Part shown: positions 15,977 to 25,144 of the stretch, piece by piece
Numbering within the stretch: position 1 is the first letter of the stretch
Layout: each line of letters begins with the position of its first letter
Program-made: the position numbers and the translations under genes
Assembly (NCBI GenBank): GCA_963805985.1
Contig: CAWDWG010000008.1
Location: 310,001-374,000 of the forward strand
Length of the DNA stretch: 64,000 nucleotides
Source: Bog-257 sp963805985
GTDB taxonomy: Bacteria > Acidobacteriota > Terriglobia > Terriglobales > Acidobacteriaceae
Reading direction: 5' to 3'
Notes under the pieces: model-generated
What the model was told of the DNA's origin: nothing
What the model saw: the letters and a program-made list of their open reading frames with translations, nothing else
The model's database searches: none

Positions 15977-16624
15977 ATGCCCAACCTCGAAAATCTCCGG
16001 AAACAAGCCAAGCAGTATGTGCGCTGGCATCGCGAGCAGTATTATCCCGTGGCAGCGGCCATCAGGGCGGCACTTCCTCGGCTCCGTCACTTCAGCGACC
16101 AGCAAATACTGGAGACCAGCTTCAGGCTGGCCGATGCGCAGGAACTGGTGGCTCGGCAACAGGGGTTCGCAGGATGGCAGGCGCTTAAATCAGGAGCCTA
16201 CGCCATGACCGATGCAAGCAGACAGTCCGCAGCACGTCCCGTCCTCAACTCCATCGCAGCGCACCTCTTCGTTACCGATATCAAAGCGTCCTGCGATTTC
16301 TTCACCGAAAAGCTCGGCTTCGCCATCGATTTCACTTACGGGGACCCACTCTTCTACGCGCAGATCAGCCGCGACAATGCGCGGTTCGCACTGCGGCACG
16401 TTGATAAACAACCGTTCGCCGGCGATACGCGAGAGCGGGAACATTTGCTCTCCGCTTCGATCACGGTGGCTACGGCAGACGAGATCAAGCAGCTGTTTCT
16501 CAGCTATGAGTCGCAAGGAGTGCGCTTCCACCAGACGCTGAAGAAGGAGCCGTGGGGCGCCAGAACCTTCGTCGTCGCGGACCTCGATGGCAATCTCATC
16601 CTCTTTGCCGGGCCGGCCGACTAG
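15977..16624 (+). CDS. Glyoxalase-superfamily protein with N-terminal helical extension
   Basis: Two parts are visible in 215 residues. Residues 1-75 are a helical module (MPNLENLRKQAKQYVRWH...QELVARQQGFAGWQALK) often found before VOC domains or ankyrin repeats. Residues 88-213 are a vicinal-oxygen-chelate domain: AAHLFVTDIKASCDFFTEKLGFAIDF, FALRHVD, and the closing FVVADLDGNLILFAG, where the Glu usual in metal-binding glyoxalase I (DPDGN/E) is not evident. Such divergent members often confer resistance by binding drugs or have unknown substrates. It stands alone between two repeat elements. Confidence 0.85.
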   Translation: MPNLENLRKQAKQYVRWHREQYYPVAAAIRAALPRLRHFSDQQILETSFRLADAQELVARQQGFAGWQALKSGAYAMTDASRQSAARPVLNSIAAHLFVTDIKASCDFFTEKLGFAIDFTYGDPLFYAQISRDNARFALRHVDKQPFAGDTREREHLLSASITVATADEIKQLFLSYESQGVRFHQTLKKEPWGARTFVVADLDGNLILFAGPAD

Positions 16625-16626
16625 AC

Positions 16627-16763
16627 AGCCTGCTGAAAGGTCATTCTGCGATCGCCTTGTAACAGGGCACGACTTTTAGTCGTGCCGATAAGTCGGTTAT
16701 TTTTATTTCGAGCCGGCTTTAGCCGGCGACACAAGGCGGGCGCATTGGAGTTTTTCAGCAGCC
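16627..16763. repeat. Palindromic element, family B
   Basis: Imperfect terminal repeats AGCCTGCTGAAAGG (left) and GTTTTTCAGCAGCC (right) enclose GGGCACGACTTTTAGTCGTGCC and CCGGCTTTAGCCGG palindromes. The wording TTGTAACAGGGCACGACTT and CCGATAAGTCGGTTATTT is shared with the nested element at 13.06-13.34 kb. No coding content. Confidence 0.7.
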
Positions 16764-16847
16764 GTAGCCCCGCGCAAGGCGACGGGGGGAAATCGGGGCG
16801 TCTTTCGGCGAGAAGCCATCTGGAGCCGATTCTGCATCTCACTCATC

Positions 16848-17228
16848 ATGCAAGTGAGAACCACTCTTCTCGCGCTTACTGTCGCTCTGCCCATTTGCTT
16901 CGCGGGCAATGCGTGTACGAACAATCAGCCGCAGACCCCGGCGCAGATCCGGCAACAGACCGCGGCGGCCACCGCACAGCTCAAGGACAGCACCAAGGCG
17001 GTTGCCGAGGGGATCAAGGACGGACTGACTCGTCCCAGCCCGGACAAGCCGATCGACCTGAACACCGCGTCCAAGGCGCAGCTGGTGAGTCTTCCTGGAA
17101 TGGATGACGCGTCGGCGGATCGCGTAATCGCTGGCCGTCCGTATTCCAGCGAGCATCAGCTGCTGGATAAGCACATCCTTTCGCGCGACCAGTACAACAA
17201 GATCGCCGACAGCATCACGGTGAAATAA
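16848..17228 (+). CDS. Exported helix-hairpin-helix protein (ComEA-like domain)
   Basis: The 126-residue product has a signal sequence (MQVRTTLLALTVALPICFAGNACTN) whose end, AGNAC, is a weak lipobox, so it may be a lipoprotein. A Gln/Ala-rich helical linker follows to about residue 63. The C-terminal part, DLNTASKAQLVSLPGMDDASADRVIAGRPY, is a helix-hairpin-helix of the ComEA/T2SK type that in competence proteins binds double-stranded DNA; here the second hairpin is degenerate. Whether it binds DNA is unknown. It faces the carbohydrate-binding gene on the other strand, with a perfect 18-bp palindrome between. Confidence 0.75.
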   Translation: MQVRTTLLALTVALPICFAGNACTNNQPQTPAQIRQQTAAATAQLKDSTKAVAEGIKDGLTRPSPDKPIDLNTASKAQLVSLPGMDDASADRVIAGRPYSSEHQLLDKHILSRDQYNKIADSITVK

Positions 17229-17258
17229 TAAGCGCGCGTGGCGAAAGACTCGGGTAGA

Positions 17259-17276
17259 GCTGGCCTGCAGGCCAGC
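17259..17276. repeat. Perfect 18-bp palindrome between convergent genes
   Basis: GCTGGCCTGCAGGCCAGC lies between the convergent HhH gene and carbohydrate-binding gene. It lacks a T tract, so a terminator function is not clear. The same words (AGAGCTGGCCTG) resemble the core of family B repeats. Confidence 0.5.
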
Positions 17277-17357
17277 GTCTAGCCGGGGCACAGCAGTCGC
17301 GTTACCAGCTTCTTAGCTAGCTAGCGGAAGCGTGCCCAGCCAACCTCATCGCAATCT

Positions 17358-19888
17358 CTATCGCCGGAAGCCACCGCCGCCGAAGCTGCGGCCACCGCCT
17401 CCGCCGCTGAATCCGCCGCGATCGGCCCATCCGCCTCCGCCGTAGCCTCCACCCCACCCACCATGCTGGAAGTTGCCCCAGCGTTGCTGCCCTTCGCTGC
17501 GGGCCGCAGCCTGGCTGTTCATCGTGGACCTGTCGAAGCTCTGTGAAGGCTCGGACCAGCCGCTCCCGCTATGCTGCTGCCAGCCGGATGAGGGATTGTA
17601 CTTGTACACATCGCCGTCGTGCGTGGCGTAGGTGTTGTTGGGTGTGTGCGCGACGCCATTGCCGGTGTTGGTGTTGTAAGTGAATCCATGTGCGCCGGCA
17701 GTCGATTCGCCGGTGTAAGCGTTGCCGGCAACTCCCGCCGCGCCGCCGTGTACTACGCCGGTGTTCTGGTTGTAATTCATCCCATGAACGCCGGCAGCAT
17801 AGTTACCGGTGTAAGCATTGCTGACGGTGCCGCCGCCGGCAGCGTAACGATTGCCGGTAGTCGGGTTGGAGCCGCTGACGCGCGAGCCGGTGGTGTAGTT
17901 GCCGGTGTAGGCGTTGTAGTTTTGGCCGTGGGCCGCGTAGCCGCTATTGCCGGTCACGGGATTGTAGTAGGTTCCGCGACCGCCGGTGCCGTAGTTGCCG
18001 GTCCAGGGATTCGCCCAGGCCGCGTGCGTTCCGGCGTAGGCAGTGTTGCCCCAGCGGCCATAGACGTTTGCGGCTGCCGCGCCGCCGTATCCGCCCCAGC
18101 CCCACGCGGGAGCTCCCCAGCCCCATCCCCAATAGCCCACCGGGCCCCACCACGGGCTGCACCAGGAGCCGATGGCCATGCCCATGCCGAAGCCGAGCGC
18201 CCATCCGGCAGCCGCGCTCCAGGCAAACGTCGCGCCTACGCCATAGGTATAAGGTGCGGGCACCCAGACCGTGGGTCCGATATACGGCGGATAGTAATAG
18301 CCTGTGCCGTAGACGACGAGGCCGTCGGAGGAGACGACCGTTCCGTAATATCCCGGAGTGTAGCCGACGTAGACCACGCTCGGCGTGTAACCGTACACCT
18401 GCACATAGGTCACGTAGTGCACTGGCGAGGCGGGCGGGATGGTGTAGATCGCCGGCGGGATCGTTGTAGCCACGACCCACGGTCCAGTGGCAACAGCCGA
18501 GCTGAACCACACTCCGTTGCTGACCGCGAAGTAGGTATTGCCGGGAACGTAGATGACGGGAGTCGTCGTGTTGACCGCGTAAGTCATGCTGGTTCCGACT
18601 GATCGGCTGAAAGACCGGCGCTCCTTCATACGTGACGGTGAGGGTCGCCGCGGAGCGCGTGATCGTCGCAGTCTGCGGAATTGAGTTGGCGATCAGAGAT
18701 TCCTTCGCAGCGGGGGTTCCTGGAACCGAGACCAGAACGTCGCCCTTGGGACTGTAGCTTGGAATCTTCGCGAAGTCGGGCGGAAGACTCGTGCCGGCAA
18801 CGTAGGTCCACGGCCCGTTCTGCAGCGACGACGACGAGAACCAGCGGCCACCGAGCAGGATGTAATACGTCTGGTTGGTGGAATCGAGGAAGATGTCGCT
18901 GCCGGTATTGGTGACATAGGTCAGGTTGGTACCCGGGAGGGTGTCGAATTGCGGCTCGCCCTCGATCACCAGCAACTCGGCCGGAGTTGTGCTGACGTAC
19001 ACCGTGACCGCTTCGCCTTCTTTGTAGGAGTCCGCCAGCGACTGCTGTGGATTGCCCAGCGGCTGGTTCTGATTGTTTGCCTCGGCGGCCTGGCGAATCT
19101 TGTCCAGCGACTTGGTCGGCGCGTGCTTGGCTTCGTTCCACGGGCCTTCAATGGTCGGTGCTTCGACCCATCCGTCCATCAGCGCGAGGTAGTACATGTT
19201 CTTGGAGGAATCGAAGAGGATCAGCGCGCGCGTGTTGATGACCTTCTGCAGATTGTCGGCCGACGGGGCGGAGCACGGGCGAGCCATCGATCAGCGCCAG
19301 CACAGCCGGGGTGATGCTGTAAATGATTCTGGGCGGAGTGTTGTCGAGCTGATAGGTCTTCTGCGCCGCGACCGCGTTGGTCACCGCCAGCGATGTCTCC
19401 AGCATATCCAGTGGAATGGTCTTGCTCCACGGCAAGTTCAAGATGAACGTGTTGGCGTAGGCCGAGCCGTTATTCGCGATGGTGGGGAAGCTCTGCTTGT
19501 CGAGCGTGAAGTCTTCCAGCGTCACCATGCGGTTGACCTTGTCGACCTCGGTGCGCGCGCTGAACCAGATGACGCCGTAATCGACATCTTTCTTCCCCGG
19601 CGACTGCACGCGGACGGCGGCGTAAGCGTTCAGCTTGTTGCCGACCCAGTTGTCGACCTGCGGCTGGAAGACCGTGATCGTCGCGCCCTGGTAGCTGATC
19701 GTCCTCGGCCACGGGTCGTTGGGCACGGGTGCCGCGGGTGCGGCGGCGGGGGCTGTCTGTGCTGCGGGAGGCGCTTGCGGTGCCTGAGGTGCGGCCGGCG
19801 CCGTCTGCGCCAGAGAGATGCCCGGCGAAGCCGGGGAAATGGTGAGCACGAGAAGAATGGCAACGAATCGTTCGACGATGGACTTCAT
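17358..19888 (-). pseudogene. Large secreted carbohydrate-binding (family V/XII-like) protein, with two apparent frameshifts
   Basis: Three overlapping frames join into one ~840-residue protein. It starts at the ATG at 19888 (MKSIVERFVAILLVL, a signal peptide) followed by a Pro/Ala linker. The first domain (PWPRTISYQGATITVFQPQVDNWVGNKL...) resembles the N-terminal part of proteins annotated as carbohydrate-binding V/XII. The middle holds repeated YYLALMDGW/YYILLGGRWF...GPW strand units. The C-terminal ~250 residues are Gly/Tyr/Asn-rich with many NxxTGNY repeats, ending GGGGFRR. Frame is lost near 19260 (after PVLRP) and near 18598 (after FQPIS); each is repaired by removing one base. Homology-like continuity across both breaks suggests either a recently inactivated gene or sequence errors. 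Confidence 0.7.
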
Positions 19889-20107
19889 GGCCTTACTGCC
19901 CTCCCACACTTCATTGGTACTGCTGGGGCCCGGATAACCGCCGGTCACAACCCGGCTTTAGCGATCGGAACGGGACTCGCACGCCAGCTCGCGATCCGAG
20001 TAGCGGCCGGCGACGGTTTGCCTAACGGGAAGAAACGCTAGAGAATATCAAATTTTCAGGGAAGTGGTAAGGATAGTCGCCGGCTGGTAGAGGGCTGTTT
20101 TGAATCG

Positions 20108-20308
20108 TCATCTAAATTTGTAAAGTACCACGGTTAACACTAGGGCAATCCATAGGACGCCAACGATTCGAATCGCCAACGGCTTGGGCGTTGACATCTT
20201 TCGCCTGTGAAACCACTCGTAGAATCTGATAACACCATTCGGGAACAACGCCCACCACAATCCAAAGCCGACCGACAGGGTCAGCCCGAGATAGTTCTCA
20301 GTTTTCAT
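20108..20308 (-). CDS. Small two-helix membrane protein, 66 aa
   Basis: Residues 7-24 (LGLTLSVGFGLWWALFPN) and 45-63 (IRIVGVLWIALVLTVVLY) are membrane helices, with a basic loop RFYEWFHRRKMSTPKP between them. The positive loop predicts both termini outside. I know no specific function; similar proteins of ~65 residues are scattered in acidobacteria and proteobacteria. Its start overlaps the end of the transposase remnant by 4 bp on the same strand. Confidence 0.6.
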   Translation of the reverse strand: MKTENYLGLTLSVGFGLWWALFPNGVIRFYEWFHRRKMSTPKPLAIRIVGVLWIALVLTVVLYKFR

Positions 20309-20490
20309 GCGGCTTTCGCCTCTGCTTTTTCAAGAAGCCCCACCAATGCCTCCAAACTCCAAACGTGGTCTGCGAGTCCGGCCTCCATCGCCGGAGTCAC
20401 ACGCAGCGTCTGATGCATTCGGCGGAAGTTATAGTACGCATGATAAATCGCGACGTGGTGGCAGTGGTTCCTCGAATTTCTTAGATTCAA
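20305..20490 (-). pseudogene. C-terminal remnant of an IS1-type transposase
   Basis: The segment HVAIYHAYYNFRRMHQTLRVTPAMEAGLADHVWSLEALVGLL is the conserved C-terminus of DDE transposases of the IS1-like group, which usually ends a protein of 200-300 residues. Only ~45 residues remain, and the upstream frame (MNLRNSRNHCH) does not look like the family. No inverted repeats are recognisable, so this is an old, dead fragment. Confidence 0.75.
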
Positions 20491-20651
20491 AACCGCCCAC
20501 TACCCGCCTGCTGGCTGCTCGCTCGCGGTGAACGGCATTTTTAACTCCTACGTTGTGGTACAAGGCAATAAATTCTGCGTCGTGCGCTCGCGTCTGCCGT
20601 CATATACTTTGCGAGTTACCTGTTAAGACTCAAGGTGAGGATTCCGGGCCG

Positions 20652-22424
20652 ATGCAACCCTCGATTCAAGAACCACTCTCGCCGGCGCGCGAGCAGGAAG
20701 CCTTCCGGAAGATGTTTGAGCATGCCGGATTTGGCGTGGCTCACGTGTCCATGGACGGCGAGTGGCTGGCGGTCAACCAATCGCTCTGCGACATCCTTGG
20801 CTATTCCCGGCAACAGCTGCTCAGCAAAACACTGCGCGACATCACCCGCTTCGACGATCTCGATGCCGAACTGGCCGAGTGCCATCGCCTTCGGAGCGGT
20901 GAGATTACCAGCTTCTCCAGCGAGAAAAGGCACCTGCGGGGCGATGGGCGAGTCGTCTGGCTGAAAGCGACGGTGACCCTCGTCCGCGACAACGAGTCGG
21001 GCGAGGCGGCCAGCTATCTGGCGATCGTGGAGGATCTAACTCCGCAACGCAAGGCTATCCAGCAACTCCTGCTGGACAGCGATAAGCGCTTGCGCGTCCT
21101 GGCCGACAACATCAGCGATCTGTTTTTCACCTTCGATCACGATCTCAAATGCACCTATTGGAACAAAGCGGCCGAGAACCTGACCGGAATGTCTTCGGCC
21201 AAAGTCACTGGCAAGCATGTGGACGAGATTCTCGACAGCGCCGGCACGACTATTGGCAAGGTCCTGGCGACGCAACAGGCGCACAGGTTCACTCTGGCCT
21301 GTAGGCTGGGCGAGTCCGATTGCCTGCTCGAGATCACGGCCTATCCTGCGAGGGACGGCGTCTCGGTAGTAGCCAGGGATTTGGCCGCCAGCAAGCGGGC
21401 GGATGACGCATTGCGCGAGAGCGAGGAGCGCTTCCGCGCCATGGCCGACAGCGCACCCGTCCTGATGTGGATGGCCGGGCTGGACAAGGGCTGCACCGAT
21501 TTCAATCGCGGCTGGCTGGCCTTCACCGGACGTACCATGGCGCAAGAAAAAGGCTCCGGCTGGGCTGCGGGCGTTCATCCCGCGGACCTGGAGCGGTGCA
21601 TGGATTTCTACTCCAGGGCCTTCGATGAGAGGATTCCGTTTGCCATGGAATATCGGCTGCGGCGTCACGATGGGCAATATCGTTGGATCAAGGACACCGG
21701 CGTGCCGCGCTTCCTGCCGGACGGTAGTTTCATTGGCTACATCGGCTGTTGTGTGGATGTGGAGGATCAGAAGCAAGCGGAGTTGGCGCGCGCCGACCTG
21801 TCGCGCCGTTTGATGAATGCGCAAGAAGCCGAGCGTGCGCGGATCGCCCGCGAGTTGCACGATGGCATCGGACAGTCTCTGGCGCTGTTGGGCGTTCAGC
21901 TGCAACGTGCCGGCAAGCCGACATCCTCCGGACGAAAGAGCCCCGATATTGGGGAGCTCTGCGGCAAGCTGAAGAACATTGGTCATCAGGTGAGCCGGCT
22001 GTCGCATCAACTGCATTCGTCGGAGCTGGAGTTCCTCGGCCTGGCGGTCGCCATCAAGAGCCACTGCCGCGAATTCTCCGAGCAGTACCACATCAAGGTT
22101 GACTGCGCCTGCAGCGAAATTCCGTCAGCTCTGGACAATGCTGTCGCGTTGGGATTTCTTCGCGTGGTGCAGGAAGCGCTGCACAACGTTGCCAAACATA
22201 GCCGGGCAACCGAGGTCCGTGTTGAGATGACCTACCGCAATGGCGAACTGATACTGAACATCGCCGACAACGGCGCCGGCTTCGACCGGAATAAAGTCCG
22301 CGATTCGCCTGGCTTGGGGATGATCAGCATGCGGGAGCGCATGCATCTCATCGGGGGCGAGTTCACTATCGCGTCGGAGCCGGGCGCGGGTACAAAAATT
22401 CAGGCCAGAGCTCCCGCCAGCTAA
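20652..22424 (+). CDS. PAS-domain sensor histidine kinase (HisKA_3/NarX type)
   Basis: I start this 590-residue protein at the ATG at 20652, though the frame is open earlier. It has no membrane segment, so it is probably cytosolic. Three PAS domains lie at about 17-135, 142-250 and 258-378 (each with a GYS/GMS/GRT turn and a D-G/D-L-T closing motif). The HisKA_3 dimerisation domain follows, with phospho-acceptor His403 in ARIARELHDGIGQSLAL, and a HATPase with DNGAGFD and GLGMISMRERM. Such kinases pair with NarL-type response regulators; none is adjacent, the nearest receiver genes being at 26.4-27.1 kb. The ligand of the PAS domains is unknown. Confidence 0.92.
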   Translation: MQPSIQEPLSPAREQEAFRKMFEHAGFGVAHVSMDGEWLAVNQSLCDILGYSRQQLLSKTLRDITRFDDLDAELAECHRLRSGEITSFSSEKRHLRGDGRVVWLKATVTLVRDNESGEAASYLAIVEDLTPQRKAIQQLLLDSDKRLRVLADNISDLFFTFDHDLKCTYWNKAAENLTGMSSAKVTGKHVDEILDSAGTTIGKVLATQQAHRFTLACRLGESDCLLEITAYPARDGVSVVARDLAASKRADDALRESEERFRAMADSAPVLMWMAGLDKGCTDFNRGWLAFTGRTMAQEKGSGWAAGVHPADLERCMDFYSRAFDERIPFAMEYRLRRHDGQYRWIKDTGVPRFLPDGSFIGYIGCCVDVEDQKQAELARADLSRRLMNAQEAERARIARELHDGIGQSLALLGVQLQRAGKPTSSGRKSPDIGELCGKLKNIGHQVSRLSHQLHSSELEFLGLAVAIKSHCREFSEQYHIKVDCACSEIPSALDNAVALGFLRVVQEALHNVAKHSRATEVRVEMTYRNGELILNIADNGAGFDRNKVRDSPGLGMISMRERMHLIGGEFTIASEPGAGTKIQARAPAS

Positions 22425-22488
22425 AGCGACGCGGACGCGTCTAGTTCCATTTCTTCCTTTCGCAACTCAAGAGTAGTGAGCTCAAAAC

Positions 22489-23181
22489 CTACACCAGAAA
22501 AAACGCGACAGCGTCGCTTATGAAATGAGCGATCAGGTTGGCTCCGAGATCACGCCGAAGCAGGTACAGTATGGTCAAGACTCCACCCTGGAACGCTACC
22601 GCTATCAAGCTGGCCCAACCCCAGTAGCTCAGATGGGCGAGGGTAAAAGCTGCCAGTGAGATCAGCGCGGCGAGCCAACGCATTCCGGTGATTTCCGTCA
22701 AGCGTTCAATGGCGAAACCGCGATAGAAAACCTCCTCGAACACAGGCGCTCGCACCACCAATAGCGCCTGAAACCATAATGGCGTTGCCTGCACGGCTCG
22801 CAATCCCGTTTCGTTCGCCGTCAATCCAAGTGCAGGGAAGATCACCAAGTAGATAAATGCCGCTCCGGCAACCATGCAGAGAGCCCCAATCACCCCCCAG
22901 CCAACGCTTTTCCAGGTTGGCCGTTTGAGTCCAATCGACGATAGCGGCCGCCGCTCTACGAACACGACGTAGGCCAGGAGAATGCCTGTGAGTATCCAGA
23001 AAATTGCTTCCTGGGCCACCTGCGCAAGCAGTCCTTTTCCCGGCAGCAAATTCCCAAGCGGCAACTGACAGAGAATCAGAAGCGAAATCGTACCGGCGAC
23101 GTGCGCCCGCGAGATGCGCCGCCTACCGGATTCCAGGGTTGCGTCGCTGCCGGCGGGTTGTACTGCATTGCTCGAAGGCAC
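22489..23181 (-). CDS. CPBP-family intramembrane metalloprotease
   Basis: I start it at a GTG (23181) behind GGAGGG, giving 230 residues; the longer frame upstream runs into the divergent regulator. It has about seven membrane helices. The CPBP (Abi) motifs are present: APVFEEVFYRGFAIERL with the catalytic EExxxR, then FTLAHL (FxxxH-like), and a final HFISDA near the C-terminus. The family includes prenyl-protein proteases and bacteriocin self-immunity proteins; the substrate is unknown. It is transcribed divergently from a TetR regulator, which probably controls it through the palindrome at 23261-23290. Confidence 0.9.
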   Translation of the reverse strand: MPSSNAVQPAGSDATLESGRRRISRAHVAGTISLLILCQLPLGNLLPGKGLLAQVAQEAIFWILTGILLAYVVFVERRPLSSIGLKRPTWKSVGWGVIGALCMVAGAAFIYLVIFPALGLTANETGLRAVQATPLWFQALLVVRAPVFEEVFYRGFAIERLTEITGMRWLAALISLAAFTLAHLSYWGWASLIAVAFQGGVLTILYLLRRDLGANLIAHFISDAVAFFLV

Positions 23182-23260
23182 TGTCCCTCCAATCGATGAG
23201 GGGCGGCAGAAAACGCGCCGCGCATCCCCGCTCCTTGCTTTCCTTAAGGACAAGTCAAAT

Positions 23261-23290
23261 GTAACGACTGTTACATGTAACAATCGTAAC
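23261..23290. promoter_or_regulatory. Palindromic operator between CPBP and TetR genes
   Basis: The 14-bp core TGTTACATGTAACA (23269-23282) is a perfect palindrome, extended on both sides by imperfect GTAACGAC / AATCGTAAC arms. It ends immediately before the ATG of the TetR gene and lies 80 bp upstream of the CPBP start, the place expected for a TetR operator acting on both genes. Confidence 0.7.
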
Positions 23291-23896
23291 ATGCGCACTC
23301 GAAAGAAACAATTGCAGGATGCCGCACTCGAATACCTGTTGGAACACGGCGTTGCCAAACTCTCGCTACGGCCGCTTGCCGCCAAGCTGGGCACCAGCCC
23401 TCGAATGCTGATGTTTCACTTCAAATCGAAGGAGGGTTTGCTGCGCGACGTGCTGGCAGACTTGCATGCGCGTCTATTGGACTCTTTTGCGACCGTGATC
23501 GCTGCCCGGCCCACCGCTGAGGGTCAAGCTCCCTTGAAGCGGTTCTGGGAGTGGGCGAACAGCAGGAAGAACTTCCGCTACCTGCGGCTCCTCTACGAAC
23601 TGCAGATCATCGCGGTTCAGAATCCCGACGAATACGGCCGGCACTGGAAGAAGATGTCGATGGACTGGCAACAAATGACCCTATTGGCGAGCGCGGAATC
23701 CTTGCAAACCGAATCGATGGCAACCCTTTGCATCGCGGTGTTTGATGGACTGTTTCTCGAACTCATGAGCACGGGAGATCGTGCCCGTCTGACGCGCGCG
23801 CTGGATCAATTCCTCGCTATGGCGGCTATGACAATCACAGATAAGCCGAGGCAGCGCAGGAGTAACCCTTCGCTGCGAAGGCTTTCTTCGAGGTAG
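23291..23896 (+). CDS. TetR-family transcriptional regulator
   Basis: The 201-residue product from the ATG at 23291 has the N-terminal TetR domain: RKKQLQDAALEYLLEHGVAKLSLRPLAAKLGTSPRMLMFHFKSKEGLL (about 4-51), with the helix-turn-helix LRPLAAKLGTSPRMLMFHF. The remainder is the all-helical ligand and dimerisation domain with no recognised ligand signature, ending in a basic tail RQRRSNPSLRRL. It directly follows the palindrome and is divergent from the CPBP protease gene, so it is probably an autorepressor that also controls that gene. Confidence 0.93.
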   Translation: MRTRKKQLQDAALEYLLEHGVAKLSLRPLAAKLGTSPRMLMFHFKSKEGLLRDVLADLHARLLDSFATVIAARPTAEGQAPLKRFWEWANSRKNFRYLRLLYELQIIAVQNPDEYGRHWKKMSMDWQQMTLLASAESLQTESMATLCIAVFDGLFLELMSTGDRARLTRALDQFLAMAAMTITDKPRQRRSNPSLRRLSSR

Positions 23897-23945
23897 ACAA
23901 GGTACGGGCCGGCAAAACACCTCATTGGTCAGCCCGTATCCCGGC

Positions 23946-24446
23946 TTATTTTGAACCCTGACCCATCACGATGACTTCGGCTGCGCCGGAACCGCACATG
24001 CCGAAGGTCGAGCCGGAGTAGCAGGCGCCGACGGAATACTTGAAACATCCGGAGCGCTTGGCCGTCACTTGTACAGGCTTTTGCGCGCCCCCGATGATGG
24101 TGTCCGGCGGATCGAACGGTGAGGACGGTCCTGGATCGACGATGAAGCCGGTTCCTTTCGACGAGGTCTGGAAGGTTACGGCCGTGCCGGGCTTCACGCA
24201 GAAGAGCGAGTTTCCTTTTGCCTTGGGAAAGCCGGGCGTAGCTGTTGCGGAGTTCATGCCATCGCGTTTGATATCGACCGTGCAGGAAGCGGACGCGGAA
24301 CAGGTGTTGTCAGCGTTGCAAAGGCTCTGAGGATCGCGCTCTGCGCAAACGTATTTTCCCTTTGCCTGAGCCGGCGCCGCACTGGCCAGCAGACAGATCG
24401 AAGCGGGCAAGACTAATCCAACGACAAGGGTGCGATAAATTCTCAT
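23946..24446 (-). CDS. Secreted cysteine-rich protein of unknown function, 166 aa
   Basis: From the ATG at 24446 (GAGGA 4 nt before it) a signal peptide MRIYRTLVVGLVLPASICLLASAAPAQA precedes a ~138-residue mature protein. It has eight cysteines in pairs fit for disulphides (CAERDPQSLCNADNTCSASASC, CFKYSVGACYSGSTFGMCG). The middle is Gly/Pro/Ser-rich (GFIVDPGPSSPFDPP). The pattern resembles small secreted domains in which a cupredoxin-like or immunoglobulin-like strand order could be present, but I cannot assign a family. The upstream gene at 24542-25144 is on the same strand, ~95 bp away, and may be co-transcribed. Confidence 0.7.
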   Translation of the reverse strand: MRIYRTLVVGLVLPASICLLASAAPAQAKGKYVCAERDPQSLCNADNTCSASASCTVDIKRDGMNSATATPGFPKAKGNSLFCVKPGTAVTFQTSSKGTGFIVDPGPSSPFDPPDTIIGGAQKPVQVTAKRSGCFKYSVGACYSGSTFGMCGSGAAEVIVMGQGSK

Positions 24447-24541
24447 AGGTTCCTCTGTCAATATCGTTTTCATCCAGCCGACGGCCGTAACGCGCGACTC
24501 CAATGCCCGCTTACAGGCCGAGAGGCCGGCGCTAATCTCAA

Positions 24542-25144
24542 TCAGTTCTCGCCCGCTGTGCCGGACCAGTCGATGATATTTCCCAGGCGCCAGGGATTCT
24601 TGTTCAGGTTCAGCGTCAGCTGGCCATCCGAGCCGATTGCGAGCTGCGCTGCCGGATACAACACGCCGTCGCTCTTGCTCTTGTCCTGGGTGTTGATATT
24701 GATCTCGCCGGCGGTGAGGTTGTAGTACTGGCTTTGCGTGTCGTAATAGGCTTCGCCAAAATGGATGGGGCGATTGGTAACGAAGCGAATGGTGCGGCCA
24801 GTCGGGGTCTCGATCAGCTTAATGAAGCTGACGTCATAGCCAAGAGTGCCGGTGATCGAAACGTGCCCGACTGCTTTCATCTTTTCCAGAGCATTCACCA
24901 GGCCCTGATTCTGGCCCTTCTGAAAAGCGTCATAGAGGATTTCCTGATCTTCCGGCGTCGAGTACTGATAAATGGTCAGCGTGATGCCAACGTTGCGTCC
25001 CAGCTGTGTGCTCGTGCCCCAGGCCGTGGCATCGATCGTTTCGTACTTGTCGCGGGCAAACCCCGCAACACTACCCAGCACCAGCAGACCAACCACTGCA
25101 ATGGCCAGCAATCCAATCCTGATACGACTTGATCCTGTGCGCAC
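24542..25144 (-). CDS. Secreted protein of unknown function, 200 aa
   Basis: I choose the GTG at 25144, behind an excellent GGGAGGAATT, over two ATGs upstream. The N-terminus RTGSSRIRIGLLAIAVVGLLVLGSVAGFA is a signal peptide or anchor. The mature part starts RDKYETIDATAWGTSTQLGRNVGITLTIYQY, then DQEILYDAFQKGQNQGLVNALEKM, a helix, and FVTNRPIHFGEAYYDTQSQYYNLTAGEI, mostly beta. The sequence looks like a family of periplasmic proteins common in acidobacteria, with no known function. Confidence 0.75.
   Translation of the reverse strand: MRTGSSRIRIGLLAIAVVGLLVLGSVAGFARDKYETIDATAWGTSTQLGRNVGITLTIYQYSTPEDQEILYDAFQKGQNQGLVNALEKMKAVGHVSITGTLGYDVSFIKLIETPTGRTIRFVTNRPIHFGEAYYDTQSQYYNLTAGEININTQDKSKSDGVLYPAAQLAIGSDGQLTLNLNKNPWRLGNIIDWSGTAGEN

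Noticed and set aside
17259..17276. The 18-bp palindrome as a terminator
   Set aside because: It has no loop and no T tract on either side.
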